A DNA stretch of 64,000 nt from contig CAJQUW010000515.1 of assembly GCA_907163375.1 (NCBI GenBank), positions 425,115 to 489,114 of the forward strand. The letters run 5' to 3'. The notes under the pieces are model-generated. The model saw only the letters and a list, made by a program, of their open reading frames with translations, had not been told where the DNA came from and did no database searches. The DNA comes from Prostheceraeus crozeri. Taxonomy: Eukaryota; Platyhelminthes; Polycladida; Euryleptidae. Both the position numbers and the translations under genes were made by a program. This document shows positions 1 to 9,590 of this stretch, piece by piece; position 1 is the first letter of the stretch; the number at the start of each line of letters is the position of its first letter.

Positions 1-273
1 CGTTGGTGTAGTGATCATTTGCATGCGTGTGTTGAAGTCTGTGCGAAGATCGCTGAAAGTGACTATCAAAAGAAAGAGGGCACAAATCGCAAGGAAAGGA
101 GATGTCATCGTCAGAATCAACTTCACCTCCGGAGATTGACGCCGCTTTGCGTTGACACACACGTTGTTTGATGTGTCGAAGGAGACTGTGCTTCCTTGTA
201 AACATATGTCCGCAGTCGGCACATTCCCACTCGTTGCCTTGTCGCGAGAGTCCTGAGCTGGAACTCACATCAC
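1..273 (-). CDS. Zinc-finger protein, partial 3'-side exon (C2HC + C2H2 fingers)
   Basis: Read on the minus strand, an open frame runs from a splice acceptor (pyrimidine tract ending in TTCAG at 274-284) to the window edge. It encodes two consecutive finger motifs. The first is C-x2-C-x12-H-x5-C (CADCGHMF...H...C). The second is C-x2-C-x12-H-x3-H (CDLCPLSF...H...H), after an acidic linker EVDSDDD. Such fingers usually bind nucleic acid. The exon begins in phase 1. I found no upstream exon in a matching frame: the donor-like site near 461 would put a stop in frame. It could be a host gene or belong to the virus-like cluster that follows. The gene identity is not recognised, and the downstream end is outside the window. 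Confidence 0.6.
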
Positions 274-708
274 CTGAAAGAGAAATCATTCTATCATCTC
301 TGTTCAAGTCTCAGTGTATTGTTACAACCTACTTTGACTCAACAACTCTAAACTTTCCTCGAGAAGGGAGGGCGTTGATGATGAAGTTGATGCCTGAAAT
401 TGAGGAAGATGCTATTAGCCACACGTTTGAGGGAGATGAGTGAAGAAATTTTCAACTTACCATTTCAACGAAATCGAGTTTAAGGTTGATACTTCAACAA
501 GATAGAGACTTCACGAGAGGGCAGTTTACTTGTACGCCTCAAATATAGAATTCGTCAGAGAACACTTCACTTATACGTCTCAAAGACAGAGTGAAATGAC
601 ACGAATGTCACTTTGCATATTCATCATTCATTGGCTGTTCATTCTGATTGGTTGCTTGTTGATACTTAAGAATTAGAAAACATTTCAAAGTCATTATCCA
701 CAGTCAAC

Positions 709-1104
709 ATGACAAGCCCTCCGACAACACCAAACACAAAATTCTCTTCTCCATCCTCAACACCAAACGCTCCAACGAAGGTAGAGAAGGTGTCATTACC
801 AGCGGACAACGAAGAGAGTGTATGTGAGAAGGAGTGTCCCGACTTAACAGGCGTGAGGTGGAAGTATCTCCAGTACGATACTGACGATGTGATGGAGATC
901 ACCAGCACCAAGTTCCTCCACCAATTATGGGAGTGGTACACCCCTAACTCCCAGCCACGAACTATGGCGGAGTGGGAGTATATTGACAAAGTGAGGCTCG
1001 CAGTGGAAGAACGATTAAAGCAAGTGAACTGTTTTTGTTATCTATGTGAAGCCAGACTCTGGGACGATATTGACGATGAAGACCTTTTGAAATACATGCC
1101 ATAA
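709..1104 (+). CDS. Hypothetical 131-aa protein, virus-like compact gene
   Basis: Single-exon ORF from ATG 709. The N-terminal 35 residues are rich in Ser, Thr and Pro. The C-terminal part is acidic and aromatic, with a cysteine group (CFCYLC) close to the end and a final acidic stretch. The stop codon overlaps a perfect AATAAA (1103-1109), so the 3' untranslated region would be very short. That economy is typical of large DNA viruses rather than of animal genes. An inverted CCAAT box lies near 643-650; no clear TATA box was seen. The same stretch on the other strand also has an open frame (666-989), but without comparable start and stop signals. No family is recognised. Confidence 0.5.
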   Translation: MTSPPTTPNTKFSSPSSTPNAPTKVEKVSLPADNEESVCEKECPDLTGVRWKYLQYDTDDVMEITSTKFLHQLWEWYTPNSQPRTMAEWEYIDKVRLAVEERLKQVNCFCYLCEARLWDDIDDEDLLKYMP

Positions 1105-1151
1105 TAAATTTTTATTTCGTATTATCTTTGGTTTCATACTGACTTACTTGA

Positions 1152-1977
1152 ATGGGGCTTCAGTGGATGATTTAAGCATGTATACTTTTTCATTTGGAAA
1201 TAGTAGCACACTTAGTTTAACTTGCAATTCTTATAACATTTCATATGGACGATGATGATAGATGAAATAGTATCAAATAAAATTAAGATAGCTTACACTT
1301 CTGATACAGGGATAGCAATCGACTGCGATCCATATGTAAAGAGCTTGTTAGACTACGGATGGGCTTAAGTGGATGATTTAACCATGTATACTTTTTCATT
1401 TGGAAATAGTAGCACGCTTAGTCTAACTTGTAAATCTTAAAACATTCCATATGGACGATGATGATAGATGAAATAGTGTCAAATAAAATTAAGATAGCTT
1501 ACACTTCTGATACAGGGATAGCAATCGACTGCGATCCATATGTAAAGAGCTTGTTAGACTACGGATGGGCTTAAGTGGATGATTTAACCATGTATACTTT
1601 TTCATTTGGAAATAGTACCACGCTTAGTCTAACTTGTAAATCTTAAAACATTCCATATGGACGATGATGATAGATGAAATAGTGTCAAATAAAATTAAGA
1701 TAGCTTACACTTCTGATGCAGGGATAGCAATCGACTGCGATCCATGTGTAAAGAGCTTGTTAGACTACGGATGGGCTTAAGTGGATGATTTAACCATGTA
1801 TACTTTTTCATTTGGAAATAGTACCACGCTTAGTCTAACTTGTAAATCTTAAAACATTCCATATGGACGATGATGATAGATGAAATAGTGTCAAATAAAA
1901 TTAAGATAGCTTACACTTCTGATGCAGGGATAGCAATCGACTGCGATCCATGTGTAAAGAGCTTGTTAGACTACGGA
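1152..1977 (+). repeat. Tandem array, four copies of a 206-bp unit
   Basis: The word ATGGACGATGATGATAGATG recurs at 1245, 1451, 1657 and 1863, giving an exact 206-bp period with only a few substitutions between copies. Each unit has a TATA-like word (TGTATACTTTTT) about 75 nt before an ATG that opens a frame starting MMIDEIVSNK. In the first three copies that frame stops after about 38 codons. In the last copy it runs out of the array and stops at 2067. The high identity implies recent amplification or gene conversion. Confidence 0.9.
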
Positions 1978-2067
1978 AGAGAGAAGTGTGTTATGTTGCG
2001 TGTGGCGCGTGAGTGTCCTCCCATTTCATTCCATTCATCAATTCGTCTCATTGATAGAGACAGGTAG
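1870..2067 (+). CDS. Small ORF (65 aa) in the last 206-bp unit
   Basis: The frame begins within the fourth repeat unit (MMIDEIVSNK) and continues 30 codons beyond the array border at 1977, ending after RLIDRDR. It may be the least truncated relic of a gene whose 5' part was tandemly copied. A short piece of the same coding segment (AGIAIDC) reappears at 2820-2840, fused to another repeat. There is no similarity I can name, and it may not be translated. Confidence 0.25.
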   Translation: MMIDEIVSNKIKIAYTSDAGIAIDCDPCVKSLLDYGREKCVMLRVARECPPISFHSSIRLIDRDR

Positions 2068-2088
2068 AACTCATGGCTCTCATAACGT

Positions 2089-2463
2089 ATGCAATGGAAA
2101 GTTTTAGGCAACCTTCGACAGTTGGCTAAATGTCGCCCTGACGCGAATGCATACTACGTTGAGACAGAGGCAATCACTTGCAAACATGACGCAGAGAGGT
2201 TAAACAAGATTGACCATTGCCGAATGTCCCTTGCGGTATACATAGCTACGGGTTTCACCGCCGCCCTTTACAGGAACGCCCGTCGAAAGGAAGTATTACA
2301 CCGAACTTCATTTGTAACGTTCAAGTTGACTGATAGCAGATTCAACTTAATGATAGTATTCGCCAGTCCGAAGACTGCCCAGGGCAAACCGCGTGGAGGT
2401 TCTATCATGTCTTGCCCCATGGAGGCCCTTAAGAGAGCCGATGGTTCGTTCTCGGGGGTGTGA
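2089..2463 (+). CDS. Hypothetical 124-aa ORF ending in the dispersed 145-bp repeat
   Basis: Open frame from an ATG at 2089. Its last ~48 codons lie in the repeat described at 2316-2460. The first 75 codons are unique in the window and contain scattered Cys and His. The repeat keeps the same frame open in its second copy but is broken by a stop and a small deletion in the third. This may be a degraded viral-type gene or only a chance ORF. No domain is recognised. Confidence 0.25.
   Translation: MQWKVLGNLRQLAKCRPDANAYYVETEAITCKHDAERLNKIDHCRMSLAVYIATGFTAALYRNARRKEVLHRTSFVTFKLTDSRFNLMIVFASPKTAQGKPRGGSIMSCPMEALKRADGSFSGV
2316..2460 (+). repeat. Dispersed ~145-bp repeat, copy 1
   Basis: Begins ACGTTCAAGTTGACTGATAG and ends at GTTCGTTCTCGGG. 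The other copies are at 2843-2986 and 3318-3456, all on the same strand. The three copies lie between the small ORFs of this cluster. The 5' part holds an imperfect inverted repeat (caagttga ... ttcaactt). Confidence 0.85.
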
Positions 2464-2474
2464 ATTTAAGTTGA

Positions 2475-2729
2475 CTATTGGCTGGAATAGTCAATGGGTA
2501 TGACGGTTATGTTCTCATAGACCCTATACCGCCGAGGTCGTACTGGTGCATCTGGCACCTTTCGGATGCGAGTGGTATTCGGAGTCCACACCTCATCCGT
2601 CCAAATGATCTTCTTGATCTTCCCCTTCTTATCATCCTCTTCATCCCACTCGTCGAGGATGACGAACTCGGGAATGGCGTTGTCTTCATCGATGAAGACG
2701 GGAATGTTGTTGGTAGATGTCGCTTCCAT
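2475..2729 (-). CDS. Hypothetical 84-aa acidic protein, virus-like compact gene
   Basis: Minus-strand ORF with a highly acidic centre (DEWDEEDDKK) followed by a basic proline-arginine section (RIRKVPDAPVRPRR). A good TATA box (CTATATAAG, 2771-2777) lies about 45 nt before the ATG, which would leave a leader of some 15-20 nt. This is the main reason for preferring this strand over the longer overlapping plus-strand frame (2478-3095), which runs through repeat sequence. No protein family is recognised. Confidence 0.5.
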   Translation of the reverse strand: MEATSTNNIPVFIDEDNAIPEFVILDEWDEEDDKKGKIKKIIWTDEVWTPNTTRIRKVPDAPVRPRRYRVYENITVIPIDYSSQ

Positions 2730-2770
2730 CGTGACTTCAAATTGAATGAGAAGCGCTACAATCTTCTGGC

Positions 2771-2777
2771 TTATATA
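2771..2777 (-). promoter_or_regulatory. TATA box of the 84-aa ORF
   Basis: Minus-strand TATATAA about 45 nt upstream of the ATG at 2729. Confidence 0.55.
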
Positions 2778-2842
2778 GGGTTTTCAACAATGAATTTCTC
2801 AACAGCGAATCAGAATGCTTCAGGGATAGCAATCGACTGCAT

Positions 2843-2986
2843 AACGTTCAAGTTGACTGATAGCAGATTCAACTTAATGATAGTATCCGCCAGTCCGAAG
2901 ACTGCCCAGGGCAAACCGCGAGGAGGTTCTATCAAATCTTGCCCCATGGTGGCCCTTAAGAGAGCCGATGGTTCGTTCTCGGGAGT
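2843..2986 (+). repeat. Dispersed ~145-bp repeat, copy 2
   Basis: Nearly identical to copy 1. It is preceded directly by a 19-bp piece of the 206-bp unit (AGGGATAGCAATCGACTGC), so two repeat families are joined here. Confidence 0.85.
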
Positions 2987-2995
2987 AACGTCATC

Positions 2996-3262
2996 TTACA
3001 CCCTACCAATTCTACTGAGAGAGTCTTTGACTCTCTCTTTGGTAGCACTGTCCACTTCCACACTAACTGGTACATGGCTAAAAAGTGGAATGTAGCGCCA
3101 TTCCGTTGGATTGACAGCAGTTGCTGTCATCGGATTGCCAATCCGAGCAAGATTATTATAAACTCTGTCTTGCTCCTCTAGCCTGACAAACTCCTCAAAT
3201 AAATTTCGCGGCCTTAACTGCGGTCCGCGAGGAGAGCTGACTTGACTGTTCGGCGTCTGCAT
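2996..3262 (-). CDS. Hypothetical 88-aa protein, virus-like compact gene
   Basis: Minus-strand ORF starting MQTPNSQVSSPRGPQLRPRN, then an acidic helix-like section (FEEFVRLEEQDRVYNNLARI) and a C-terminal part ending SLSRIGRV. A strong TATA box (GTATATAAA) is centred near 3297, about 35 nt before the ATG. Transcription would therefore start almost at the initiation codon. Repeat copies 2 and 3 lie immediately on either side. No known family was recognised; the promoter architecture is the main evidence that it is a gene. Confidence 0.55.
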   Translation of the reverse strand: MQTPNSQVSSPRGPQLRPRNLFEEFVRLEEQDRVYNNLARIGNPMTATAVNPTEWRYIPLFSHVPVSVEVDSATKERVKDSLSRIGRV

Positions 3263-3293
3263 GATTGAAATGAAATGAAATGAGAGGCAGTGG

Positions 3294-3299
3294 TTTATA
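3294..3299 (-). promoter_or_regulatory. TATA box of the 88-aa ORF
   Basis: TATAAA on the minus strand, within GGGGTATATAAACC. The ATG follows after about 32 nt, containing a (TTTCA)n-like tract. Confidence 0.6.
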
Positions 3300-3317
3300 T
3301 ACCCCTCTAACGCGACG

Positions 3318-3456
3318 CAACGTTCAAGTTGACTGATAGCAGATTCAACTTAATGATAGTATTCGCCAGTCCGAAGACTGCAAACCGCGTGGAGGTTCTA
3401 TCATGTCTTGCCCCTAGGTGGCCCTTAAGAGAGCCGATGGTTCGTTCTCGGGAGTG
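3318..3456 (+). repeat. Dispersed ~145-bp repeat, copy 3
   Basis: Same sequence as copies 1 and 2, but with a deletion of about 8 bp in the middle and a TAG that closes the frame left open in the other two copies. Confidence 0.85.
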
Positions 3457-3551
3457 TCGTGATGGGGTGGTGAAGGCGGGCAAAGATCTGCAATGAAAAT
3501 GATATGTATTAGAATAGGATATACTATCTTATTTACTTTTCACTTACCAAG

Positions 3552-4730
3552 TTAGCCATCCTTTGGCAGTCTCGCGCGCTTCCGAATAGAAAATTTGTGC
3601 AGATGGCCGCGCATTCTCAGGCTGGCATGGAGACATTTTTTCGTCGGATGGCCGTTATAACATAGGATGGACTCGTCCAGATTTTGATTGACGAGTACTT
3701 CGCCGGCCAAATGATTATCCCGAATAGGGATGTGAAATTCAAACAAACGATCCTCATTCACACGTTCCCACTCATCCCTCATGCGCTCCAACTTCTCATA
3801 CGCCTGCCTCTCATCACCCCGCCGAGCCACAGTCCTCTCCAACTCAACATTCCTCGCTCTCAACACACTCATCTCCTTCATCATCTCCTCAAACTTCGCT
3901 TCTGCATCTCTCATTCTTCTCTCCGCAGCACTCGCCCTCTTCTAACACTCATCATTCTTCTCTTCCAACTCTCGCGTCTTATTCTTCAAATCAGTTACAC
4001 TACGCCTCATTCTAATATTCTCATCCGCTACCTCCTTCGACTTCAGTTCCTTCTTTTTCAACTCATCCAACTCCTTCACAACTTCATCCTTCACTTTCTT
4101 CAAACTCTCATACTTATTCACCAACAAATCATGCGCCATCTGCTGCGAAACATGCCTCTTCTCTTCATCCTTCAACCACCTCGCCGACTGCACACGAATC
4201 CCACCACTCTTCACTTTTGGGGAAGATGAGCTCTTCGGGGGGTCGGTGATGACAATGTTTGACACCTTCGACGACGAAGAGCTCAACTTCCTCACACGCT
4301 TCCTCACACGCTCCCTATCTAAATCCACATCATCCTCATCATCACTCTCAAGCACTCTCTTTCGCTCAATTTCAGCCTCCAACGACGCAACCGCTCTCGC
4401 CAACTCATCATTCTCAACAACATTCTCAACAACATTCTCAACCTTACCCTCTCGCTCGATCGCCAACATTCGCTCCCTCTCTTCCACAATCAACTGCGTA
4501 AATCTCAAGTCACTCACTAAACCACCACTACAGTCAGCATACACTCTGTAGAAACGCGCCTCATCCTCATCACCCTTCAGCACTCTACACTTCACACACG
4601 CAACCCTATTCAAGATAATCATGTGGCCGGTGCCCGCCTTCTTGACATGCGCCTTGGCGTCCGCACTGCGATTTATTCGACCGCACACACACATTTTGAT
4701 ATGATATTTTCTGTTCTTATCATTAGCCAT
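3552..4730 (-). pseudogene. Long coiled-coil protein with N-terminal Cys/His cluster, one in-frame stop
   Basis: From ATG 4730 a 262-codon frame ends at a TAG (3942-3944). The same frame continues without shift for about 128 codons to 3552. The N-terminal 50 residues hold a possible zinc site (C14-x-C16, H28, H36, C45-x2-C48). An acidic stretch follows, then a basic patch rich in RKRVRK with a serine run resembling a nuclear signal. The rest is almost all charged heptad-like sequence, predicting a long coiled coil. The stop lies inside the coiled coil, so this is either a recent pseudogene or a read-through gene. A donor-like CTTG|GTAAGTG lies just past the final stop, with an acceptor-like TTGCAG about 55 nt on, so the 3' end could be spliced. 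The plus-strand frames here (3684-4229, 4246-4551) are shadows. Family unknown. Confidence 0.55.
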
Positions 4731-4739
4731 GCCTGATTT

Positions 4740-5440
4740 TATCGTTAGCTGTAAGATAATGAAATTTGTATAAGTTTGGAATCATGTAGTACAGTCATAT
4801 TCCTAAAGCATTACACTTAGTCAGGAATGATAGATTTGAGTGTAGTGAGTGGCACTCGATCCCGTCGACAGCCCGAAGGCCTTGTACTGATCACTAGGGA
4901 AGTGAGAGATCTTCCCCGATACCCGCTCTTTACAGCTGAAGACATCATTGTCACTGCCCGAAGTGGTAACAGGAACGCCGAGTCAAAGGTAGTGATCAGT
5001 AGCTGGGATCTAACCCCTCAAAGCTGCCTTAGACATAGTTAAATTTCAAATCTGATAGCAGATTTGAACTCAGCATACTTGAAAACCTTAGTCTACATGT
5101 TAAAACTTTAAAAAAACTGAAAATTAAGAATTTTTAAAAAATTCCGCATTTTACTACTCATACTACTTTTAAAAAATTTTATCAGTAGTAAAGACACTAT
5201 CAAACTCTATCATACAAACTTTGAAGTAGCAAGATAGCTTGCCTACTTCAAAAGATAGAGTCCTTTGAAACACCCGATATCGGGAGCTCAGAGCGACGAC
5301 CGTCGCTTACCTCGTCTTTCGATGAAGTGATCAGACTTACGTTGACGGGGGTTTATATATGCTCGGAAGAAAACTTAAAATGGCTCTATCTCCGAAAGTA
5401 TTTATCGTAGCGACATGCGGTTTGTTGCAAACGATTCGTC
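4740..5440. other. Intergenic, no gene recognised
   Basis: AT-rich sequence with oligo-A/T runs around 5105-5180. A 71-codon plus-strand ORF at 4827-5042 has no promoter, family or context support. Confidence 0.4.
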
Positions 5441-5554
5441 TCATCATTCTCTATCATATGACACCTGAACCATTCTCGTATGACCACGGGAGGTTGGTCC
5501 GGCAGCACATGTCCATGTAACATGCCACAAGTGAAAAAATTCCTAAGTGTGAGA

Positions 5555-5660
5555 GCTCCAGTGTGGTGAAAATTTTGAAAAATTTAAAACTTCCGAATTT
5601 CGACCTGGAACCTTTACCAAAACATTTTTCATCAAATTTCACTGACCTCCCCCCCTCGAT
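5555..5660 (-). repeat. Inverted partial copy of the 289-bp repeat
   Basis: About 85 nt matching the repeat's AATTTCGACCTGG...CATCAAATTTC section in reverse complement, directly facing the first forward copy. The two together could form a long hairpin centred near 5655. Confidence 0.7.
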
Positions 5661-6473
5661 CGGAGAAATTTGATGAAAAATGGTTTGGTAAAGGTCCCAG
5701 GTCGAAATTCTACACTTTGAAAAATTTTCAAAATTTTGACCATACAAAGTCACTGTGAGACTTAGGATTTTTTCAGGTGAGCTCCGAACTAAAATCTTAA
5801 ATGGCGTCTCACATCTAAACGAAGACAGATATGAACAAGCCGTTTCTTTCACTGAATTTGTCTCACTCTTAGCTTTCAAACGAGCTATTGCACGACAAAA
5901 TCCGTCCACTAGAAGCCAAGATCGAAGGTAGCTCTCCCAAGGGGGGGGGAGGTCAGTGAAATTTGATGAAAAATGTTTTGGTGACGGTCCCAGGTCGAAA
6001 TTCCACACTTTGGAAAATTTTCAAAATTTTACCCATACACAGCCACTCTGACACTTAGGATTTTTTCAGGTGAGCTCCGAACTAAAATCTTGTAACAGCT
6101 CTAACTTTTGAACGGCTGGTCCGATTGACTCGCGACGAAAATGTCGTCAAGCAGTTTTTTCTCCTCTTTCAAACGAGTAGCTGTAAGACAAAATCCGTTC
6201 ACTAGAACCAAAGTTAGAAGATTGCTGTCGGGGGGGGGGGGTCAGTGAAATTTGATGAAAAATGTTTTGGTGAAGGTCCCAGGTCGAAATTCCACACTTT
6301 GGAAAATTTTCAAAATTTTGACCATACACAGCCACTCTGACACTTAGGATTTTTTCAGGTGAGCTCCGAACTATAATCTTGTAACAGCTCTAACTTTTGA
6401 ACGGCTGGTCCGATTGACTCGCAACAAAAAATGTCGTCGAGCAGTTTTTTCTCCTCTTTCAAACGAGTAGCTG
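5658..6473 (+). repeat. ~289-bp tandem repeat with poly-G runs (part before LTR insertion)
   Basis: The word GGTCAGTGAAATTTGATG recurs at 5951 and 6240 (period 289) and a diverged first unit starts near 5658. Each unit carries an 8-12 nt G run just before this word. The array is interrupted at 6473 by the LTR element and resumes at 10968. Confidence 0.85.
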
Positions 6474-7513
6474 TGTAAACTACTTTTTATCTAACGTGAA
6501 TAATTTGGTTGATGAAATGACGTAGTTTACACTTAGACGATTTTTCTACTAGCCACTGAAAAGAAGTGACCGCTCTAAAACTGTGAGAATTATAATGATC
6601 TTTACAAATTGATCTTCTCTTTAACGCACGATTAATTACCCCAATAGCTCGCCTGACTTATCCAAAAATTATTACTATTTCTACCACTTAAAAATAAAAC
6701 CATCAAATTAAACGTTAACCAAAAACGGAAAAGGTGCAAGTCGAACGTATAATATAACTTTCAAAAATCAGCACAATAAGATTACAATGGATCAGTACTT
6801 CTGAATACAAAGAATGTGATACTCATCCAGAAGAAGTGAACAGGGAAGCGATGCCCTCGGAGGAAGTCACTGGTGGAGATCAGCAGGCGAGTAAGACGGA
6901 GTTCAAGATAGTGAGCGGATGTAGGTCGTTGTCGTTTGGTCTGCTGTCGTTTGGTGTGGTAGATAAGTTTATATATTATATTTTCCTTTGACGACTGAGT
7001 TTCCATGGGAGAAAATGCTGTCCGCTGTAGGCCCAAATCCGGAGTTTAAATAAAACATGGTACGCGATGTTCAAGCATTGTCGCTAAATTAAATACACTC
7101 AGCGCCAAATAATTTCCACAAGAGAAATAAATGACCACGAACATGAGCCGAAATCCGTGCGTCAAATAGTAACGCGGTTCAAAATATTTGCACATTAAAC
7201 TAATAAGTCCTCTGATCTCACTCGCAAAGATGGATTAATACGGCGCCAGTAAACACCGCATGGCGAGAGAGAACAAATCCATTGTCAATTAACATTAAGT
7301 CATCAAAATGCTTTTCCTGATGTAATTCGGCTGCATGTAATAAATTGGAATATGATGAAAAGAATTCACGATAAGTTTGAGATGTTGTCAGTAATGTAAC
7401 CATTTGGAATATTGTAATATAAGTAGGTCGGGATCCGCCGATAGATATTTGATAAGCCAAGATTATAATAATACCATGAAATAAATGCCATGCTTGTAAG
7501 TGTGAAGATTACA
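6474..7513 (-). repeat. LTR (3' LTR in element orientation)
   Basis: 1040 bp, nearly identical to 9928-10967. The 84- and 80-codon ORFs found in both LTRs are most likely chance frames preserved by recent duplication. Confidence 0.9.
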
Positions 7514-9287
7514 ATACTCATCCTCGTGAGGAGCCTCGTCCCGAGGATCACTGAAAAAGCAAGCAGAACAGATAATTAAAGGAAAATAAGCATCGATATG
7601 TCGAGTGACGAAGGAAACAATAAATTAATAAGATTGAATAGTATTAAAAATAGAACGAGAACGGAATGGCAGTTAGATTAATATATACATCACATCACGT
7701 ACATGAGGAAAAAAATGAAAAACGACGAAATAGGGAATGAGATAATATTGAAAACTTAAAATACACTACGAAAAGGAGGTCAGGACAGGCAATATATATA
7801 TCAATCAGATGCGGCGAAAAATAGTATATGCAGATTTTGGATCATGAAAATAAGTTCTGATTTTTAGATTGGCCAAGCAAGACCGTACCTGAGGCCGGAA
7901 GAGAAATGGCCCGATAAAGGTCCATCCCAGAAATGGATAGATTTCTCCGATGACTTGGTAGAAGGCTTCTACTGCCGCAGATGAAAGCTTATGAGGGCGG
8001 AAAAAAATAGAATGCCGCGCCGACAACTGAGGGCGCTAAGTCCGCACGGCCGCGGGGTTAAAATCTGCTGTAAAGTTGAGATAGTCCAGGAGGCCAGATC
8101 TCCCAAGCGCGGCAAGTGTAGAAAGGGATTGTCACGCGGTTATGTACTTGAATGACAGATGCTTCGGGAGAAATCGGACTGAAGAAATTTTGATCAAGTT
8201 AGATATAAATCTGAAGAGGTAGGCCTATGTAACTAAGCTGCGGAGATGCTAATGTTTATAGAGAAAAAGCGTTTGAGGCTCGTTTTAAAACTGACAGACT
8301 AAGACTTAATACTAATGATACTGATTTTCACTGTTTATTTAGAACTACTTACAGGCCTAAAGTATTGAAACTAAATGACTCTTTAGGCAAAAAGAGGAAA
8401 TATTCCCTTAATCTTAGCCTACACGCTGGTATTCGAGGGACTTAACTCATGGAGTCAATACTTACCGGCTAAAAGAGAAACAAAATACACATGCACAAAA
8501 CGAACGAACATATATACAAAGTTAATTACGAAAGAAGAGGCAGCAAAACAACTCACAAAAAGACTCACAATATATTTTGGAACAAGCACTCGCAAGCAGC
8601 AAGTCGCACAGAGAAATAAAAGATCAAGAGAATTCAATATGCGATAGAGAAGATATACTCAAATCAATAGAATGTATGAAACAAAAATGAAATATGCAAA
8701 ATAGGCACCGAAATCAACCCTAGCCCTCGTTGATGTGAGGTATATTAAAAATGGAAATTATGAACAACGTTCTCGTTCTAGTTATAGATAATATAGATAG
8801 GAATGAGTATAGACACGATTAAGGAATGTTATATGATATTACTTGAAGAAGTCCTTATATCTCCACCAAACGTAGTGAAGACGACACGGGTCTTCCGTGT
8901 TAGTGTATTTACAGCAAATTAATAATTTCCACGCGAAGTTGGAAATGACTCAAAAAGTTCGAGTAAAATTATTTATTGACAGACTAGTTGACACAGTCAC
9001 AATGTAATTAAACGTTCGTATTACACCTTTTCGCTAATTTGCTAGTTTCTGTTATTGTCACAAATGAAAGAATTGTACTATAGAAATCGCTAAATTGTCA
9101 GGTCCACGTTGCTACTAAAATACAACAACTTATATCAAGATATAGATAACAATTCACGTAGTTAAACTAGCAATACCTAACAAAACGGTAAACCACGTTA
9201 AGAAATTGAGTTTCTGACGAACACAAGAGTTACTCAAAATCCGATTCACAAGAAGCTAACCACAGGTATGAAAGATACTCTACTGCC

Positions 9288-9590
9288 GTAGGACTCTTAA
9301 TCGGTGAATTCTAGTCACCTCCTACGCCGCCAGGATTGAACAATAGTTAGACTAAGGCAATTCCTGAAATCCGACCAGCGCTGGATTTTCCCGGAAGGTC
9401 TCTTAAACAACAATTCATCTACCGGTACCGATAAATTGCTTCCTTCCACCGGTGTCCTCAATCAATTAAATTGACGAGTGTGGTAGAGGTCTCTTAATCA
9501 GACGTTTTAACGTCGTCCTCTCCCATACCGAACTTAGCGTTTATAGCTAATAAAATAAATAGAGGTCCCTTAATTCAAAGACCATCCTCT
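9288..9590 (-). ncRNA. Cluster of four stem-loops with a shared internal-loop motif (candidate packaging region)
   Basis: Four inverted repeats at 9288-9325, 9391-9452, 9482-9529 and 9561-9590. On the plus strand each has a closing stem rich in G on the left (GTAGGA, GGAAG, GAGG, AGAGG) and the complement on the right. Each has the word CTCTTAA or CCCTTAA just inside the left arm. The apical part is variable but often self-complementary (GACGTT...AACGTC; GGTGA...TCACC; GGTC...GACC). They lie 340-640 nt downstream of the 5' LTR in element orientation, where retroelement RNAs often carry packaging or dimerisation signals. Confidence 0.55.

Noticed and set aside
709..709. Assignment of the 1-4.8 kb block to a named virus family
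   Set aside because: None of the ORFs shows a hallmark motif (capsid, polymerase, helicase, integrase), so any family name would be a guess.
2478..3095. 205-codon plus-strand ORF
   Set aside because: It overlaps the TATA-driven minus-strand 84-aa ORF and then runs through repeat copy 2. It has no promoter and probably reflects repeat composition.
3684..4551. 181-, 101- and 80-codon plus-strand ORFs
   Set aside because: They mirror the lysine/glutamate-rich coiled coil on the minus strand, giving leucine/serine-rich shadows.
6782..7036. 84-codon ORF present identically at 10236-10490
   Set aside because: It lies in both LTRs of the same element, so identity reflects LTR duplication at insertion. 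No motif and no start context.
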